A stretch of 64,000 bases of DNA from Gp6-AA40 sp963772955 (GTDB taxonomy: Bacteria; Acidobacteriota; Vicinamibacteria; Vicinamibacterales; UBA2999). Position numbers and translations under genes: made by a program. This document shows positions 7,401-16,222 of the stretch, one piece after another (the stretch's first letter is position 1; each line of letters starts with the position of its first letter). The DNA is taken from positions 310,001-374,000 of the forward strand of contig CAVYZF010000010.1 of assembly GCA_963772955.1 (NCBI GenBank), written 5' to 3'. The notes under the pieces were generated by a model, which had not been told where the DNA came from, did no database searches, and saw nothing but the letters and a program-made list of their open reading frames with translations.

Positions 7401-9480
7401 CGCGCGCGTGGCGGGTGTGTTGCCGACGCTCTCACTGTTGTGGGCGATACGCTTTCCGCTATTGCTGGCGGCTGCGCTTGCAGCCCTTCCACTCACGACC
7501 ATTGGAGAGCTGAAGACGATCGGGGTCAGCTTCTTCATCACCGGCAAGATCGGACTGACGCTGGTCGCGACCCTGGCGTCTCTGGCTGCGTCAGCCGTCA
7601 TGATCACGCTTCGGCTGGTGTTGCTCTATGGCGAGCGCGTGAGCCTCGGTCGCAGTCGCTGGAACGGGCCAACTCGGTGGGCTCACGTCGTGGCCTTCCA
7701 GCTTCTCGCGATTCCCGTTACCGCAGCGTGCATCCACTGGACGGCCGCGGATCGGACGTGGCTCGTGGGGCATGCATCCAACACACGCGCCTACCTTCTC
7801 GAGTGGTCTGAGCTCCTCCCTGCTGCAGTCGCGGGGATCGCGATCGGGCTGCTGCTCATGGATCTGGCGACGTGGATACAAGCGCTGAGGATCGGTGCGC
7901 AGCCGGAGCTGATGTTCCCGTCGAATCCGCTGACCGAGCTGCTCGGTGCGCGTAGTCATCGCTTGCGCCCGCACGGGCTGGTGTCGCGGGTCTTGACGCA
8001 GGGCAGACACGTCCTGATCGATCAGGTGCCGCGGGCGATCGGCGTTGGGTACATCGACTACCGTGAGCGGCGCCTGCTGCCCGGTCACGCGTTCGGGCTC
8101 GCGCTCGGGGCGATCGTGCTCGCGATTTACGCCGTGGGGTACATCGCGCTCTACCCCGGGTGGTCCTCGCTCGCCGAGCGAATCCCCTCGATCGCATACC
8201 TGTTGCTGCTGTTGATTCTCGTGGGGTCGTTGCTCTCTGCCGCCGCGTTCTTCTTCGACCGCTATCGCCTCTCGAGCGTGGCAATGCTGGTCGTCTGGCT
8301 GGTCATCGTCGCCAGCACCTGGCAAACGGATCACTACTTTCCCGTGGGAGAGAAGCTCCAGAAGATTCCCACGCCCGCGCAAGCGCTGGCCAGCGCACGG
8401 ATGATCCACCCTGCCCTCGCGAATCGGATCGTGATCGTCATGAGCGAAGGACTCGGGCTCGAATCATCAGCATGGACAGCGACGGTCCTGACACAGCTGA
8501 CGGAACAGCTCGCGCGTGTACCGTTCACCGAGTCTGTCGTCCTGCTCAGCGGGTCTTCGGGCGCATCACTTGGGATCACATACTTCGTCAACGAGTACAC
8601 GAAGGACGGCTTTCGGCGTGCGCGTCTCGACGACATTCGCGCGCATGCGTTTGCTCCCAGTTCGGGCCAAGGAGGCTGGGGATTCATCTATCCGGACTTC
8701 ATCCGCACCTTTGCGCCCCTCGTCGTCCCGAAGTACGTCGACCGCGGATGGGCGATGGAACAGTCCTGGAAGCAGCGCCTCGGCGCGTCGGAGCCGTCGC
8801 TCGGCACCTGGCAGCAGGGAGTTACAGAGGGATGGCGACCGGCGACGGCCTTTGGGGTGACCGTCGTCGAGACTGGTGAGCATTCGTTGCTCGCCACCTA
8901 CCAGACTGGCGCGCGCGAAATTGCGGAGGGGCGAGACATGTCCGTGTTTACTGCCGCACGTCTCTCCGCAACATTTCCGATCATCTCGCCGCCCACACGC
9001 GCAGACCTGAAGGCCCACGACGCGCATGCCCCGGCGTATCACGTGGTCGACTCCGGACTGACTGACAACTCAGGGTGGACGGCAGTGAAGCGATGGCTGA
9101 TCGCCGTGGACAGTGACTTGGAGAAGACGAGCGTCCTCCTGATCGACATCCGCTCAATTCCGCCACATTCGGCCAAGCGTCCCGCGGACAAGGCCTGGAC
9201 CTACGAGCTCACGGGTCAGTTCCAGGCGCTCATCAACGCGCGAACGGCGCGGCACGAGGAAGTCTCGTCGGAGATCGCTGACTTCAACCGATGGTGGGCG
9301 ACGCATCACGCGCCTCTCGAGCACGTGACGTTTCCGCTCGACGACGACACGGTGCCCCTCTCCTGGAATCTTGGGCAAGCCGACGAGATACGACTTCGTG
9401 AAGCGTGGCTACGCAATCAATCGAGCGTTGCCAGGGTGCTCACGTTCCTGCAGGAGGACGCCAATGGCCAGCCCAATTAG
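4444..9480 (+). CDS. Giant membrane fusion: duplicated DyP-associated domain, DyP-type peroxidase, multi-pass membrane region, patatin-like hydrolase
   Basis: About 1,678 residues. Residues 1-200 and 340-470 look like two copies of one alpha/beta module (LHFASMVVFD ... FECCIDGPVDEFLDALLF and IHFAHWTIVP ... LSNYDGSWEAYLDDFINF), separated by two membrane helices (about 220-270). Residues 480-945 form a DyP-type heme peroxidase: HFGFVDGISQPEIEG carries the GxxDG catalytic Asp, CPVGAHIRRTNPRD the proximal His (about 812), and RRGRTYG the distal Arg. A string of six or more hydrophobic helices follows (about 980-1,300). The C-terminus is patatin-like: LLSGSSGASLG (nucleophile Ser, about 1,371), AARLSATFPIISPP and VVDSGLTDNSG (catalytic Asp), although the usual GGGxR oxyanion motif is replaced by SEGLGLESS. 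GAGGAG lies seven bases before the ATG; an in-frame GTG is one codon earlier. The stop overlaps the next gene. A role in releasing and oxidising membrane lipids is inferred. Confidence 0.85.
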   Translation: MVHDVFSIVAPVVPENAGALRILLETRPHIPDEARQHYPGGFNLPLLITPATLPKLHFASMVVFDSQDLSDTSKSMAYLVFECCIDGPVDEFLDALLFLDRQQGGRLIRVFSHCCGFHPDASLKDYLLLHIHRPNLFHIGVPHMRRTHIGWGSDLRRELDTQLDAIVQQGQSADDPLRIVESLRAAVKVPAETADHLHFTRKGWIADPVNVWGSRIRYWSKLFAVAGLAIAVVLGVVAFAAYRWGLLGVIVVVIAAALIGKGLWRWLLGRDSRPITLDVDNLARLKEQEDHEVQNHMCTFTLIQDSVLRRVAARVILFTLNLFYRTFFTDITPGKLQGLPTIHFAHWTIVPVLDASGKPTGREVLMFLSNYDGSWEAYLDDFINFLLQGVEAIWANCVEFRSPLNAATFKAFARNGMSPWQCWYVAEPKTSVLNIHNDDQIRKGLLARTLTSDEARFWLSRFGTLKEGFETPPDDPGELQSWDVQGIVQSGYRQLRHSSFALLTITDVAKARTWLQSLTPHVTDAREIADKAQRQKHAINVAFTGHGLATLGLPASTLAAFSVPFQEGVAPKDREHRSRALGDVGSSAPSCWTWGGAGHQVDILLMLYAGCTKERIVLETRFVASFTQCGAVVGPIQGSFIQSQGKGPLKDLPAEHFGFVDGISQPEIEGTWRHRRSGRQPGADVIKAGEFVLGYRDEEGVLAPGIPVPAAHDPKYLLPVVDSSHDVHDFGRNGSYLVARQLRQHVTEFRQFVAKTASAHGVVTRDGESIASKIVGRRMDGTPLAPELPPDGNDFTFAHDDPNGFHCPVGAHIRRTNPRDSLGDDPVAALKSVRRRRLLRRGRTYGEPLPTGSMEHAEEPRGMMFICLNSDIERQFEFVQQNWIDSPVFGGLYAERDPMLGERHASESLLTLQANGVRTRLQGLDRFVTVEGAEYFFLPGLRALRYLSSLTTESVTASAPVHVTVPAPLQVTVPAPPRRQPLAGLLARVAGVLPTLSLLWAIRFPLLLAAALAALPLTTIGELKTIGVSFFITGKIGLTLVATLASLAASAVMITLRLVLLYGERVSLGRSRWNGPTRWAHVVAFQLLAIPVTAACIHWTAADRTWLVGHASNTRAYLLEWSELLPAAVAGIAIGLLLMDLATWIQALRIGAQPELMFPSNPLTELLGARSHRLRPHGLVSRVLTQGRHVLIDQVPRAIGVGYIDYRERRLLPGHAFGLALGAIVLAIYAVGYIALYPGWSSLAERIPSIAYLLLLLILVGSLLSAAAFFFDRYRLSSVAMLVVWLVIVASTWQTDHYFPVGEKLQKIPTPAQALASARMIHPALANRIVIVMSEGLGLESSAWTATVLTQLTEQLARVPFTESVVLLSGSSGASLGITYFVNEYTKDGFRRARLDDIRAHAFAPSSGQGGWGFIYPDFIRTFAPLVVPKYVDRGWAMEQSWKQRLGASEPSLGTWQQGVTEGWRPATAFGVTVVETGEHSLLATYQTGAREIAEGRDMSVFTAARLSATFPIISPPTRADLKAHDAHAPAYHVVDSGLTDNSGWTAVKRWLIAVDSDLEKTSVLLIDIRSIPPHSAKRPADKAWTYELTGQFQALINARTARHEEVSSEIADFNRWWATHHAPLEHVTFPLDDDTVPLSWNLGQADEIRLREAWLRNQSSVARVLTFLQEDANGQPN

Positions 9481-10681
9481 TGATCCCCTGGCGCAACGGG
9501 AACGCGAGGCCTCGTTCGCTGCGCTTGCCGCGACCTTGACTCACGTCGTCGCGATCGCTCATCCGCCTCATAAGGTCACTTCTGCGACACCTGCGGAGAG
9601 AGACGCGCATCCGAAGCACCACGGTTGCGTCGACGCCACGTTCACCGTGGCGGATGACATCCCTGAATGCCTGTGCCATGGCGTATTCAAGCCCGGTGCG
9701 AGCTATTGCGCGGCGATTCGTTTCTCGAACGCGTTCAAGGTCCGGCACGACCTGGACAAGGACGCCCGCGGGATGGCCATCAAGCTTCTCAACGTGAAGG
9801 GCGAGCCTGTCAAATTGCCGACGCTCAATGGGCAAGTTGCCGAGATGATGGATCAGGGCGTGCAGACACAGGACTTTCTGCTGGTCACGCATCCCGAGTT
9901 CTTCAGTAAGACGGCGGCCGAGTTCGTTGACATCATCGGTGCGATCGTGTCGACATCCAACATCACGCTCGTCGGCATCCGGGTGTTCCGCCGCTTCTTT
10001 GGAATCAAGCCACCGCGGTTCAAGTGGAGCAACTTCGTGGCATTCGTACGCACCTTCACCGTCACCCCGAATCCGGTCTTCCTCGAGTACTTCAGCCAGA
10101 CGCCGTATCTCCTCGACGATGCGGCGGCGGGTCGAGGCGAGAGCGGGCAGTCAGCGAAGTTCTGTGCCCGCCCGCTGAAGCGGGCCTCGTGGTGGCCCCG
10201 CGTGAAATTCAATGGAATACTCTGGGCATACAGATTCCGGAGTCTGTTCGCCTTCGTGCTCGGCCCCGTGTCGTGGAAGAAAGATTTCCTGCGTTCTGCC
10301 CTGGCACGGTATCTCACGACCGAGGACGCTGAGTTCGAGTTCTGCATTCAACGCCGCACGGATCCCGCCACCATGCCGCTCGACGATGCGACGCGGAAAT
10401 GGTCGACGAAGCAATCGCGATATGAGAGGGTGGCCACGATCCGGATTCATAAGAACCCCTTGTACAAGAACTGCGACTTCATCACGCGGCGCCTTCAAAT
10501 CGCCGAGCATCTGATTTTCTCCCCGTGGCATGCGCTCGCGGACCATCAACCGCTTGGCAGCCTGAACGTGGCGCGTCTTTTTACCTACGCCCGCGTCTCG
10601 AAATTCCGTCACGGTCTCAATAAGACCGACGCGAAGATTCCACCGGACGTGTGCCCAGACTCCCGAGCGAAGAAGGAGTAA
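9464..10681 (+). CDS. Catalase-like heme protein (small catalase family)
   Basis: A 405-residue protein of the divergent catalase family. The start was placed at the ATG preceded by a full AGGAGG six bases upstream, which overlaps the end of the DyP-patatin gene by 17 bases and implies translational coupling. Visible motifs: HPKHHGCVDATFTV (distal His region, residues 49-53), AAIRFSNAFKVRHDLDKDAR then GMAIKL, MMDQGVQTQDFLLV, FSPWHALADHQPLGSLN and RLFTYARVSKFRHG. The last aligns with the canonical RLFSYPDTQ-Y-R-x-G block and keeps the proximal heme Tyr (about 374). Relatives include true catalases and hydroperoxide-metabolising enzymes such as the allene oxide synthase branch, so disproportionation of H2O2 and conversion of lipid hydroperoxides are both possible. 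There is no signal peptide. Coupling to a peroxidase-lipase fusion favours lipid hydroperoxide chemistry, but this is inference. Confidence 0.85.
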   Translation: MASPISDPLAQREREASFAALAATLTHVVAIAHPPHKVTSATPAERDAHPKHHGCVDATFTVADDIPECLCHGVFKPGASYCAAIRFSNAFKVRHDLDKDARGMAIKLLNVKGEPVKLPTLNGQVAEMMDQGVQTQDFLLVTHPEFFSKTAAEFVDIIGAIVSTSNITLVGIRVFRRFFGIKPPRFKWSNFVAFVRTFTVTPNPVFLEYFSQTPYLLDDAAAGRGESGQSAKFCARPLKRASWWPRVKFNGILWAYRFRSLFAFVLGPVSWKKDFLRSALARYLTTEDAEFEFCIQRRTDPATMPLDDATRKWSTKQSRYERVATIRIHKNPLYKNCDFITRRLQIAEHLIFSPWHALADHQPLGSLNVARLFTYARVSKFRHGLNKTDAKIPPDVCPDSRAKKE

Positions 10682-10704
10682 GCGCTCCGTCAGTCATCGC
10701 CGAT

Positions 10705-10725
10705 CCCTGTTTCAGCTGAACAGGG
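10705..10725 (+). terminator. Hairpin after the catalase-like gene
   Basis: A 7-bp inverted repeat (CCCTGTT / AACAGGG) with a TCAGCTG loop lies 24 bases after the stop codon. There is no following T-run, so intrinsic termination is plausible but not certain. Confidence 0.4.
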
Positions 10726-10768
10726 TCGTGTATGCTCAGGCAATCGAGCGTCTTTTGACGATCGCCTG

Positions 10769-13162
10769 ATGCCAACCCCCCGGAAGCGACGAAGAGGCCG
10801 CGGCGCCTCGGTAGTGGGTCAGGTACTGCCCGCCAGATATCGGCTGAACGGTGAATTGGCGCGCGGCGGGATGGGGATTGTGTACCGCGCGATCGATCGC
10901 AAGAACGGTCGGGCCGTAGCCGTCAAGACGCTGATCTCACACCCCCGAGAAGACCTGCTCGCCTTTCTCCGTTTCAATCGCGAGGCGCGTACCGTTTCTT
11001 CTCTCCGACATCCCAACATCTGCGAAGTGTTCGAGGTGAGCACGTTTCGCGGACAGCCGTTCATCGTCATGGAGTTGCTCGAGGGGGAGACTGTCAGGAC
11101 CAGGCTGGCGCGCGGTGGATGCGATACGAAATTGGGTCTGAGCATCGCCCGGCAGGTCGCCGCCGGTCTGGCGGCCGCTCACGATCGGTTCATCATTCAC
11201 CGCGACATCAAGCCTGCCAATGTCTTCATCACGAGCGCCGGCATCGTCAAGTTGCTCGACTTTGGTCTGGCGAAGCATTTCGCCGCAGTCGATACGTCAA
11301 CCGCGCTCACGGTGACGGAGACCGGGTACACGCCGGGCACGGTTCATTACATGGCGCCAGAGCAGTTGCTTGGCCAGCGGGTCGATCAACGTACTGACCT
11401 GTTTTCACTCGGCGTGCTGCTCTATGAGTTGATCACCGGACGGAAGCCGTTTCCGGGAGCGACGTCGGCAGAGACGATCGCCGCCATTCTGCACGAGGCG
11501 CCGCCACCACTCCCCGCCATGCCATACGTGGTGGAATGGAATTTTGTCCTGGAGCGGCTGCTCGCCAAGGATGCGGACCAGCGGTACGCGACCGCAGACG
11601 CCTTGCTCAACGATCTCTCGCTCTTCGAGAGTGTCGCCCGTGGAGAGACAACTGCGTGGCCGCGCCGCGCGCCAGTCGAGCAGACGGCTTCGCCGAAATC
11701 CCTTGCGATCGTGCCGTTCGGTGCGCTTCATGAGCGGGCGGAGACGGCCGAACAGAAGAGCGACGTCGAGTACTTCTGTTACACGCTCGTGGATGCGATC
11801 ACCGTGGGGCTTTCGCAGATCGACGGACTTCGCGTCGTGCCGCGGACCCTCTCATCGAGAGTGACGCGCGGTGGCAGGGCACTCCCTCGAGTTGCTCGCC
11901 TGCTGCACACTGATCATCTGCTGACGGGAACGGTCGAACGGCACGACGAGTCTCTGGCCGCGGCCATCTCGCTCTTCGATGTCAAAGCGAACACCGTCGT
12001 GTGGACCAAGCCGTACGAGGTCGGTGTCGAGGAACTGTTCCAGCTTCGCGACCGCATCGTGCGGGATGTCGCCGCGGAATTGGACCTGGCGACCGCCATC
12101 CTGCCGCGAAAACGGCGGCCTGCAGCGCCCAATCGACAGGCGTTTCAGTTGTGTCTGAAAGGCCGCTTTTTCTGGAGCCGCCGATACGAGGACGGACTGC
12201 TCAAGGGCCTCGAGTGTTTCCGGGAAGCGATCAAACTCGATGCCACGCTGGCTCTGGCGCATGCAGGGTTGGCAGACACGTTCTCGTTCCTTGGTTTCTA
12301 TTCGCTCATGCGCCCGCGCACTGCATTCACGAACGCGGCCACACACGCTCGAGAAGCGCTGAGGCTCGATCCCTCGCTGGCCGAAGCACATACATCGCTC
12401 GGTCTCGTGAAGCTTGGCGGTGACTGGGACTGGGACGGCGCGATGTCTGAATTCAGCTCCGCGATCACGCTCGACCCGACGCAGGCCCTGGCGCGCATCT
12501 ACCTGTCGTGGACCCACGTACTGAGAAACGAGATCACCGAGGCCCATCAGCAGGCGGAGCGCGCGCAGGATATCGATCCGCTCTCACCCATCCTCAATGC
12601 CGGCACTGCCTATACCTTCTTCCTCTCACGCTCGTATGAGCGGGCGATCCGCGAGTGCGAGAAGGCGCTCGAGATCGACAACGACTTCCTGGTTGCTCGT
12701 TACGTCATGGCGCTGTGCAAAGGGCAGTTGGGCCTGCGCGCCGAAGCGATTCGCGATCTTGAATTTGCGGTCAAGCTGTCGGGCGGGATGATCTTCTACC
12801 TCACGCTCCTCGGCAAAATGTACGCGGACACGGGCGAGCCGCCGCTCGTCGACAAAGCCAAACAGATCCTGTTGACGTTCGATGAGCTCCGCGCCGCTGG
12901 ACGATACGTCGGGCCTCACGCGTACGTGTACGTCTACGCCGGGCTTGGCGATTTGGACAGTGCGTTCGACTGGCAGGCAAAAGCCTTCGACGACGGCGCG
13001 TCGCCATTCAACTACTTATCGCCGCAGTTGAGTGTCCTGCACGGCGACCCGAGGTTCTTCCGGGATCTCAGCAGGTGGAACATCGAATTGACCCCGAGCG
13101 GCGTGGTCAAAAGAGCAGTCGGAGGCCAATCTGGAGCTGACGGCCAGGTGCAGCCTGAGTGA
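10769..13162 (+). CDS. Ser/Thr protein kinase with FlgO/TolB-like domain and TPR repeats
   Basis: 797 residues. Residues 24-290 are a Hanks-type kinase with all key motifs: GELARGGMGIVYRAID (glycine loop), AVAVKTL (Lys), HRDIKPANVF (catalytic loop), LDFGLAK (DFG) and GTVHYMAPEQLLG. No transmembrane helix follows, unlike most family members. Residues 310-450 (SLAIVPFGAL, SQIDGLRVVPRTLS, HLLTGTVERHDESLAAAIS, VWTKPYEVGVEELFQLRD) resemble the TolB/FlgO-like segment seen in adenylate-cyclase-type TPR regulators. The remainder is a run of TPR helices with repeated A-x-A-H and D-P-x-x-A-x-A patterns. Such kinases are cytoplasmic signalling proteins; target unknown. The start ATG has no strong Shine-Dalgarno. 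The last 56 bases overlap the convergent TonB-dependent receptor gene. Confidence 0.9.
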   Translation: MPTPRKRRRGRGASVVGQVLPARYRLNGELARGGMGIVYRAIDRKNGRAVAVKTLISHPREDLLAFLRFNREARTVSSLRHPNICEVFEVSTFRGQPFIVMELLEGETVRTRLARGGCDTKLGLSIARQVAAGLAAAHDRFIIHRDIKPANVFITSAGIVKLLDFGLAKHFAAVDTSTALTVTETGYTPGTVHYMAPEQLLGQRVDQRTDLFSLGVLLYELITGRKPFPGATSAETIAAILHEAPPPLPAMPYVVEWNFVLERLLAKDADQRYATADALLNDLSLFESVARGETTAWPRRAPVEQTASPKSLAIVPFGALHERAETAEQKSDVEYFCYTLVDAITVGLSQIDGLRVVPRTLSSRVTRGGRALPRVARLLHTDHLLTGTVERHDESLAAAISLFDVKANTVVWTKPYEVGVEELFQLRDRIVRDVAAELDLATAILPRKRRPAAPNRQAFQLCLKGRFFWSRRYEDGLLKGLECFREAIKLDATLALAHAGLADTFSFLGFYSLMRPRTAFTNAATHAREALRLDPSLAEAHTSLGLVKLGGDWDWDGAMSEFSSAITLDPTQALARIYLSWTHVLRNEITEAHQQAERAQDIDPLSPILNAGTAYTFFLSRSYERAIRECEKALEIDNDFLVARYVMALCKGQLGLRAEAIRDLEFAVKLSGGMIFYLTLLGKMYADTGEPPLVDKAKQILLTFDELRAAGRYVGPHAYVYVYAGLGDLDSAFDWQAKAFDDGASPFNYLSPQLSVLHGDPRFFRDLSRWNIELTPSGVVKRAVGGQSGADGQVQPE

Positions 13163-16112
13163 ACTGTCCAAAGGTGCTCGACGGCTGTGAAGGATAGGCG
13201 CCGGATCCGAATATGTTCTGCACGTTGATGAAATTCGCACGGTTGAACAGATTCAAGACGTCCAGCACCGGCTCGATGTCGAGCGCCCGTACTTGTATGG
13301 GTCGGCTCACTCTGAGGTCCACGGTCGTGTGACTCGTCAGGCGACCGCTGTTTCTCTTGATTGACGACGCCGGATTCGCCGGATCGCGACGAGGACGATC
13401 AGAGGGAAACGCACCGCCGTCGGCGTCCCCGTTGAGATCCACGCCCGCCAGCTCGTTGTAGGGCCATCCCGACGCACTGTTCACCACAGTCGAGACATTG
13501 ATCGCGCCCGGTAGTTCGGACACCGCCGTGATCACCAGGCGATGACGCTGGTCGTGGAGTGCGGGTCCGCGTTCCAGTTCCGGTCGGAAGCCGATCGGCA
13601 GACCGGTCGGCTGCGCCGGATCGCGACCACTACCGTTGTCCTGGGGCAGGAACGCGGTCTGGAAATCCGTCGACGTGTCTTCCGCTTTCGACAGGGTATA
13701 GATCACTCGCAACGCCGTGCCCTTCACGGGCCGTGACTCGAGCGAGGCGGTGAGCCCTCGGTACCACGTCTCACCGAACGAGGTGTACTGGAGCACCGAC
13801 GCCGACGTTCCGGCAACGCCGTTGAGGTCAGCCGGTCTGCGTCGAGGTCCGAGTGCCGGAACGACCGGGTTGTAGTCGATCGTTCCGAGTTCGTTGAAGC
13901 CGCGCGCGAAGCTGGCCGTCAGCGCCGCAGTGCCCTTGCGACCGAGCCGTCGCTCGATACCCGCGAACACCTGGTGCGCGGACGACGTCTTCAATCCGGG
14001 ATCGATCGGAATCGTCACGCTGGGAAAACTTCCGCCAAACAATGCCATGGCCGACCCCTCCGACAACCGATGTCCCGGCGCCGCCCACGCTGCGAACGCC
14101 ACCGGTGCCGTGAGCACCAGCGTTCGAATACCGTCCGTGAGTCCTGACACGCTGTGCGCGACGCCGGCCGCGGCGGTCAGCACGTCGTCGTAGTACAGCC
14201 CATACCCGCCTCGCAGCACGGTGTCCGACGATGCTGGAGACCAGGCGACGGAGAACCTGGGAGCGAAGTCGTTGCGATCCGATGGAAAGGCGTACGGGTT
14301 GGCAATTCCAACCGCGTGATAGTCGATGTCGGGCCAGAACTGCCGTTGATATCTGAGGCCGTATCGCACCGAGAGTCCTGTTCGTGGTGTCCAGGTGTCG
14401 TCAACGAACAGGGCCACGTCGCCGGTGTTGTACGTAAATGCCGATTCGCCGTATCCCTGGACGTAGGCGGCGGGTAGACCCAGGGCGAGGGCTTGTACCG
14501 ATGAGATCGTGGCGGACAACGACTGAAAGATGTATCGCCCGCCGAAATGCAACGGTAGCGCCTGGCGACGGCCGACGATCACGCTGCTGTCGACACCGGC
14601 CTTGAACAGGTGGGTCGTTCGTGCGTAGCTGATGGTGTCGACGATCTGGTACCGCGTGTCGTCGCGAGGTGTTGGCGTGAACCGCTGCCGTCCGACGCTG
14701 GCCACACCCGCGATTTCGAGAGTGGGTCCGCCTTCGTTCTCCTGATCGCAGGGGCCCTCGCACACCGGATCCAGCGCCTGCACGTCCTGATCGCGACGGG
14801 CGATCAGGACTCGGGTATCGTTGAACACGCGGCTCCCGAGAGGCATCGTGTACGAGCCGCCGATCATGAGGTCGGTGTTGTCGAGCGCGGCCGCGCGACT
14901 GCGAGCGATCAGGCCGCCGAAAGGCTCGATGTTCTCATTCAACTCGGTCGCACCGTTGAGACGAAGAGTCGCCTGTTGACCCGGCCGGACTTCGTGATTG
15001 AATTTCAGCAGCCACTGCGTCGAGCGCAGCCGATACGGCACGTGGCCGGTCTCGACGGGGAAGCCGGCGCGGCGGAGGATGTCCACCGCCGACCCGAATG
15101 TCGCCCCTGGCCGCGTGGGGTCGGGGACTTGCGTTGTTCCATCAATCGTGACGAAGTTGCTCGCGTTGGCCACGAGACGTTCGATGGATCCAAATGCGAA
15201 CGTCCGGTTGCGCACGATCGGCCCGCCGAACGTCAGGCCGAACTGGGAGCGTTCGTACGGCGCTTTGCCTGGGTCGATCGGTGCGCCGGCCGGCGTGAAC
15301 TGCTCGAAGTAGTTCCTCGCGGCAATGGATTCGTCGCGAAAGTAGAGGAACGCGCTGCCCTTGGGCTCGTTGGTGCCGCTGCGGGTCACGATGTTGACGA
15401 CACCGCCAGAGGCCTTCCCGAACTCCGCGGAAAAACCATTCGTGAGTACCTGAAACTCCTGCACCGCTTCCTGGCTGAAGACCGCGCGTACACTGCCGAC
15501 GACCTGATCGTTGTTGTCGAGACCATCGACGACGATGTTGTTGGCTCGTGCTCGTTGACCGGAGAAGACGAGTCCGGACGTGCGTGAGGCGCCCTGTTGA
15601 GGCGTCCGATCGGGAGCACTCCCGGGGATCAGCAGTGAGAAGGCGAGAAAGTTCCGGACATCGACCGGCAGGTGATCGAGCTCGCTTCGATCGACCACGC
15701 CGCCGAGACCGGGCCGTTGCGTATCGGCGCGCGCACGCTCGGCTTGAACCTCGACGTCGTATCGCTGCCCCGCGACTTTGAGCACGAACTCGAGGACCGC
15801 TGGCGCGCCGAGCGAGAGCGTGATCGGCCCCGCCTCGCGCTGCTCGAATCCGGTAAAGCTCACGGCAACGTGGTACGGTCCAACGGGCAGTGCCCGGACC
15901 GCGAATCGGCCGTCTGATTCTGCGATTGTTCGATACCGAATGCCGGTCTCGTCGTTGACGACGTCGACGGTTGCGCCAGGGAGGCGAGCACCGCTCTGAT
16001 CGGTCACAACGCCCTCGATATCAGCGCTGATGCTCGTCGTCTGGGCGGATGCGGTGTTCGTGCACACGAACAGACACCAGAACGCGAGAGACCACGCGAC
16101 GCGTCTGCTCAT
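13107..16112 (-). CDS. TonB-dependent receptor with carboxypeptidase-regulatory-like N-terminal domain
   Basis: A 1,001-residue outer-membrane protein. A signal peptide ends near TASAQ (about residue 24). Residues 27-115 form a carboxypeptidase-regulatory-like beta-sandwich (IEGVVTDQSGARLPGATVDV, GRFAVRALPVGPYHVAVSF). The plug follows: NNIVVDGLDNNDQVVGS, QEAVQEFQVLTNGFSAEFG and ASGGVVNIVTRSGTNEPKGS are diagnostic of the Oar-like receptors abundant in Acidobacteriota. The rest is a 22-strand-type barrel ending in QIGLRLLF with the terminal Phe required for barrel assembly. The ligand is unknown; Oar-like receptors are thought to import glycans or peptides or to act in surface adhesion. It is transcribed towards the kinase gene and the two coding ends overlap. 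Confidence 0.9.
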   Translation of the reverse strand: MSRRVAWSLAFWCLFVCTNTASAQTTSISADIEGVVTDQSGARLPGATVDVVNDETGIRYRTIAESDGRFAVRALPVGPYHVAVSFTGFEQREAGPITLSLGAPAVLEFVLKVAGQRYDVEVQAERARADTQRPGLGGVVDRSELDHLPVDVRNFLAFSLLIPGSAPDRTPQQGASRTSGLVFSGQRARANNIVVDGLDNNDQVVGSVRAVFSQEAVQEFQVLTNGFSAEFGKASGGVVNIVTRSGTNEPKGSAFLYFRDESIAARNYFEQFTPAGAPIDPGKAPYERSQFGLTFGGPIVRNRTFAFGSIERLVANASNFVTIDGTTQVPDPTRPGATFGSAVDILRRAGFPVETGHVPYRLRSTQWLLKFNHEVRPGQQATLRLNGATELNENIEPFGGLIARSRAAALDNTDLMIGGSYTMPLGSRVFNDTRVLIARRDQDVQALDPVCEGPCDQENEGGPTLEIAGVASVGRQRFTPTPRDDTRYQIVDTISYARTTHLFKAGVDSSVIVGRRQALPLHFGGRYIFQSLSATISSVQALALGLPAAYVQGYGESAFTYNTGDVALFVDDTWTPRTGLSVRYGLRYQRQFWPDIDYHAVGIANPYAFPSDRNDFAPRFSVAWSPASSDTVLRGGYGLYYDDVLTAAAGVAHSVSGLTDGIRTLVLTAPVAFAAWAAPGHRLSEGSAMALFGGSFPSVTIPIDPGLKTSSAHQVFAGIERRLGRKGTAALTASFARGFNELGTIDYNPVVPALGPRRRPADLNGVAGTSASVLQYTSFGETWYRGLTASLESRPVKGTALRVIYTLSKAEDTSTDFQTAFLPQDNGSGRDPAQPTGLPIGFRPELERGPALHDQRHRLVITAVSELPGAINVSTVVNSASGWPYNELAGVDLNGDADGGAFPSDRPRRDPANPASSIKRNSGRLTSHTTVDLRVSRPIQVRALDIEPVLDVLNLFNRANFINVQNIFGSGAYPSQPSSTFGQFTQAAPGRQLQIGLRLLF

Positions 16113-16222
16113 GGAGTGCCGGTTTGTATCATGCGCGCCTGAGGCACCGCAAGATACCGGCAGCGTCGTCAGAGCGGACGCGCGTCGGGTATTCTACGGC
16201 CTCAACAGGGAGCAGGACTGCC

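Noticed and set aside
16049..16222. A longer N-terminus for the sigma factor
   Set aside because: The upstream residues are Arg/Thr/Ser/Cys-rich, unlike region 1 of any sigma factor, and a good Shine-Dalgarno precedes the internal ATG.
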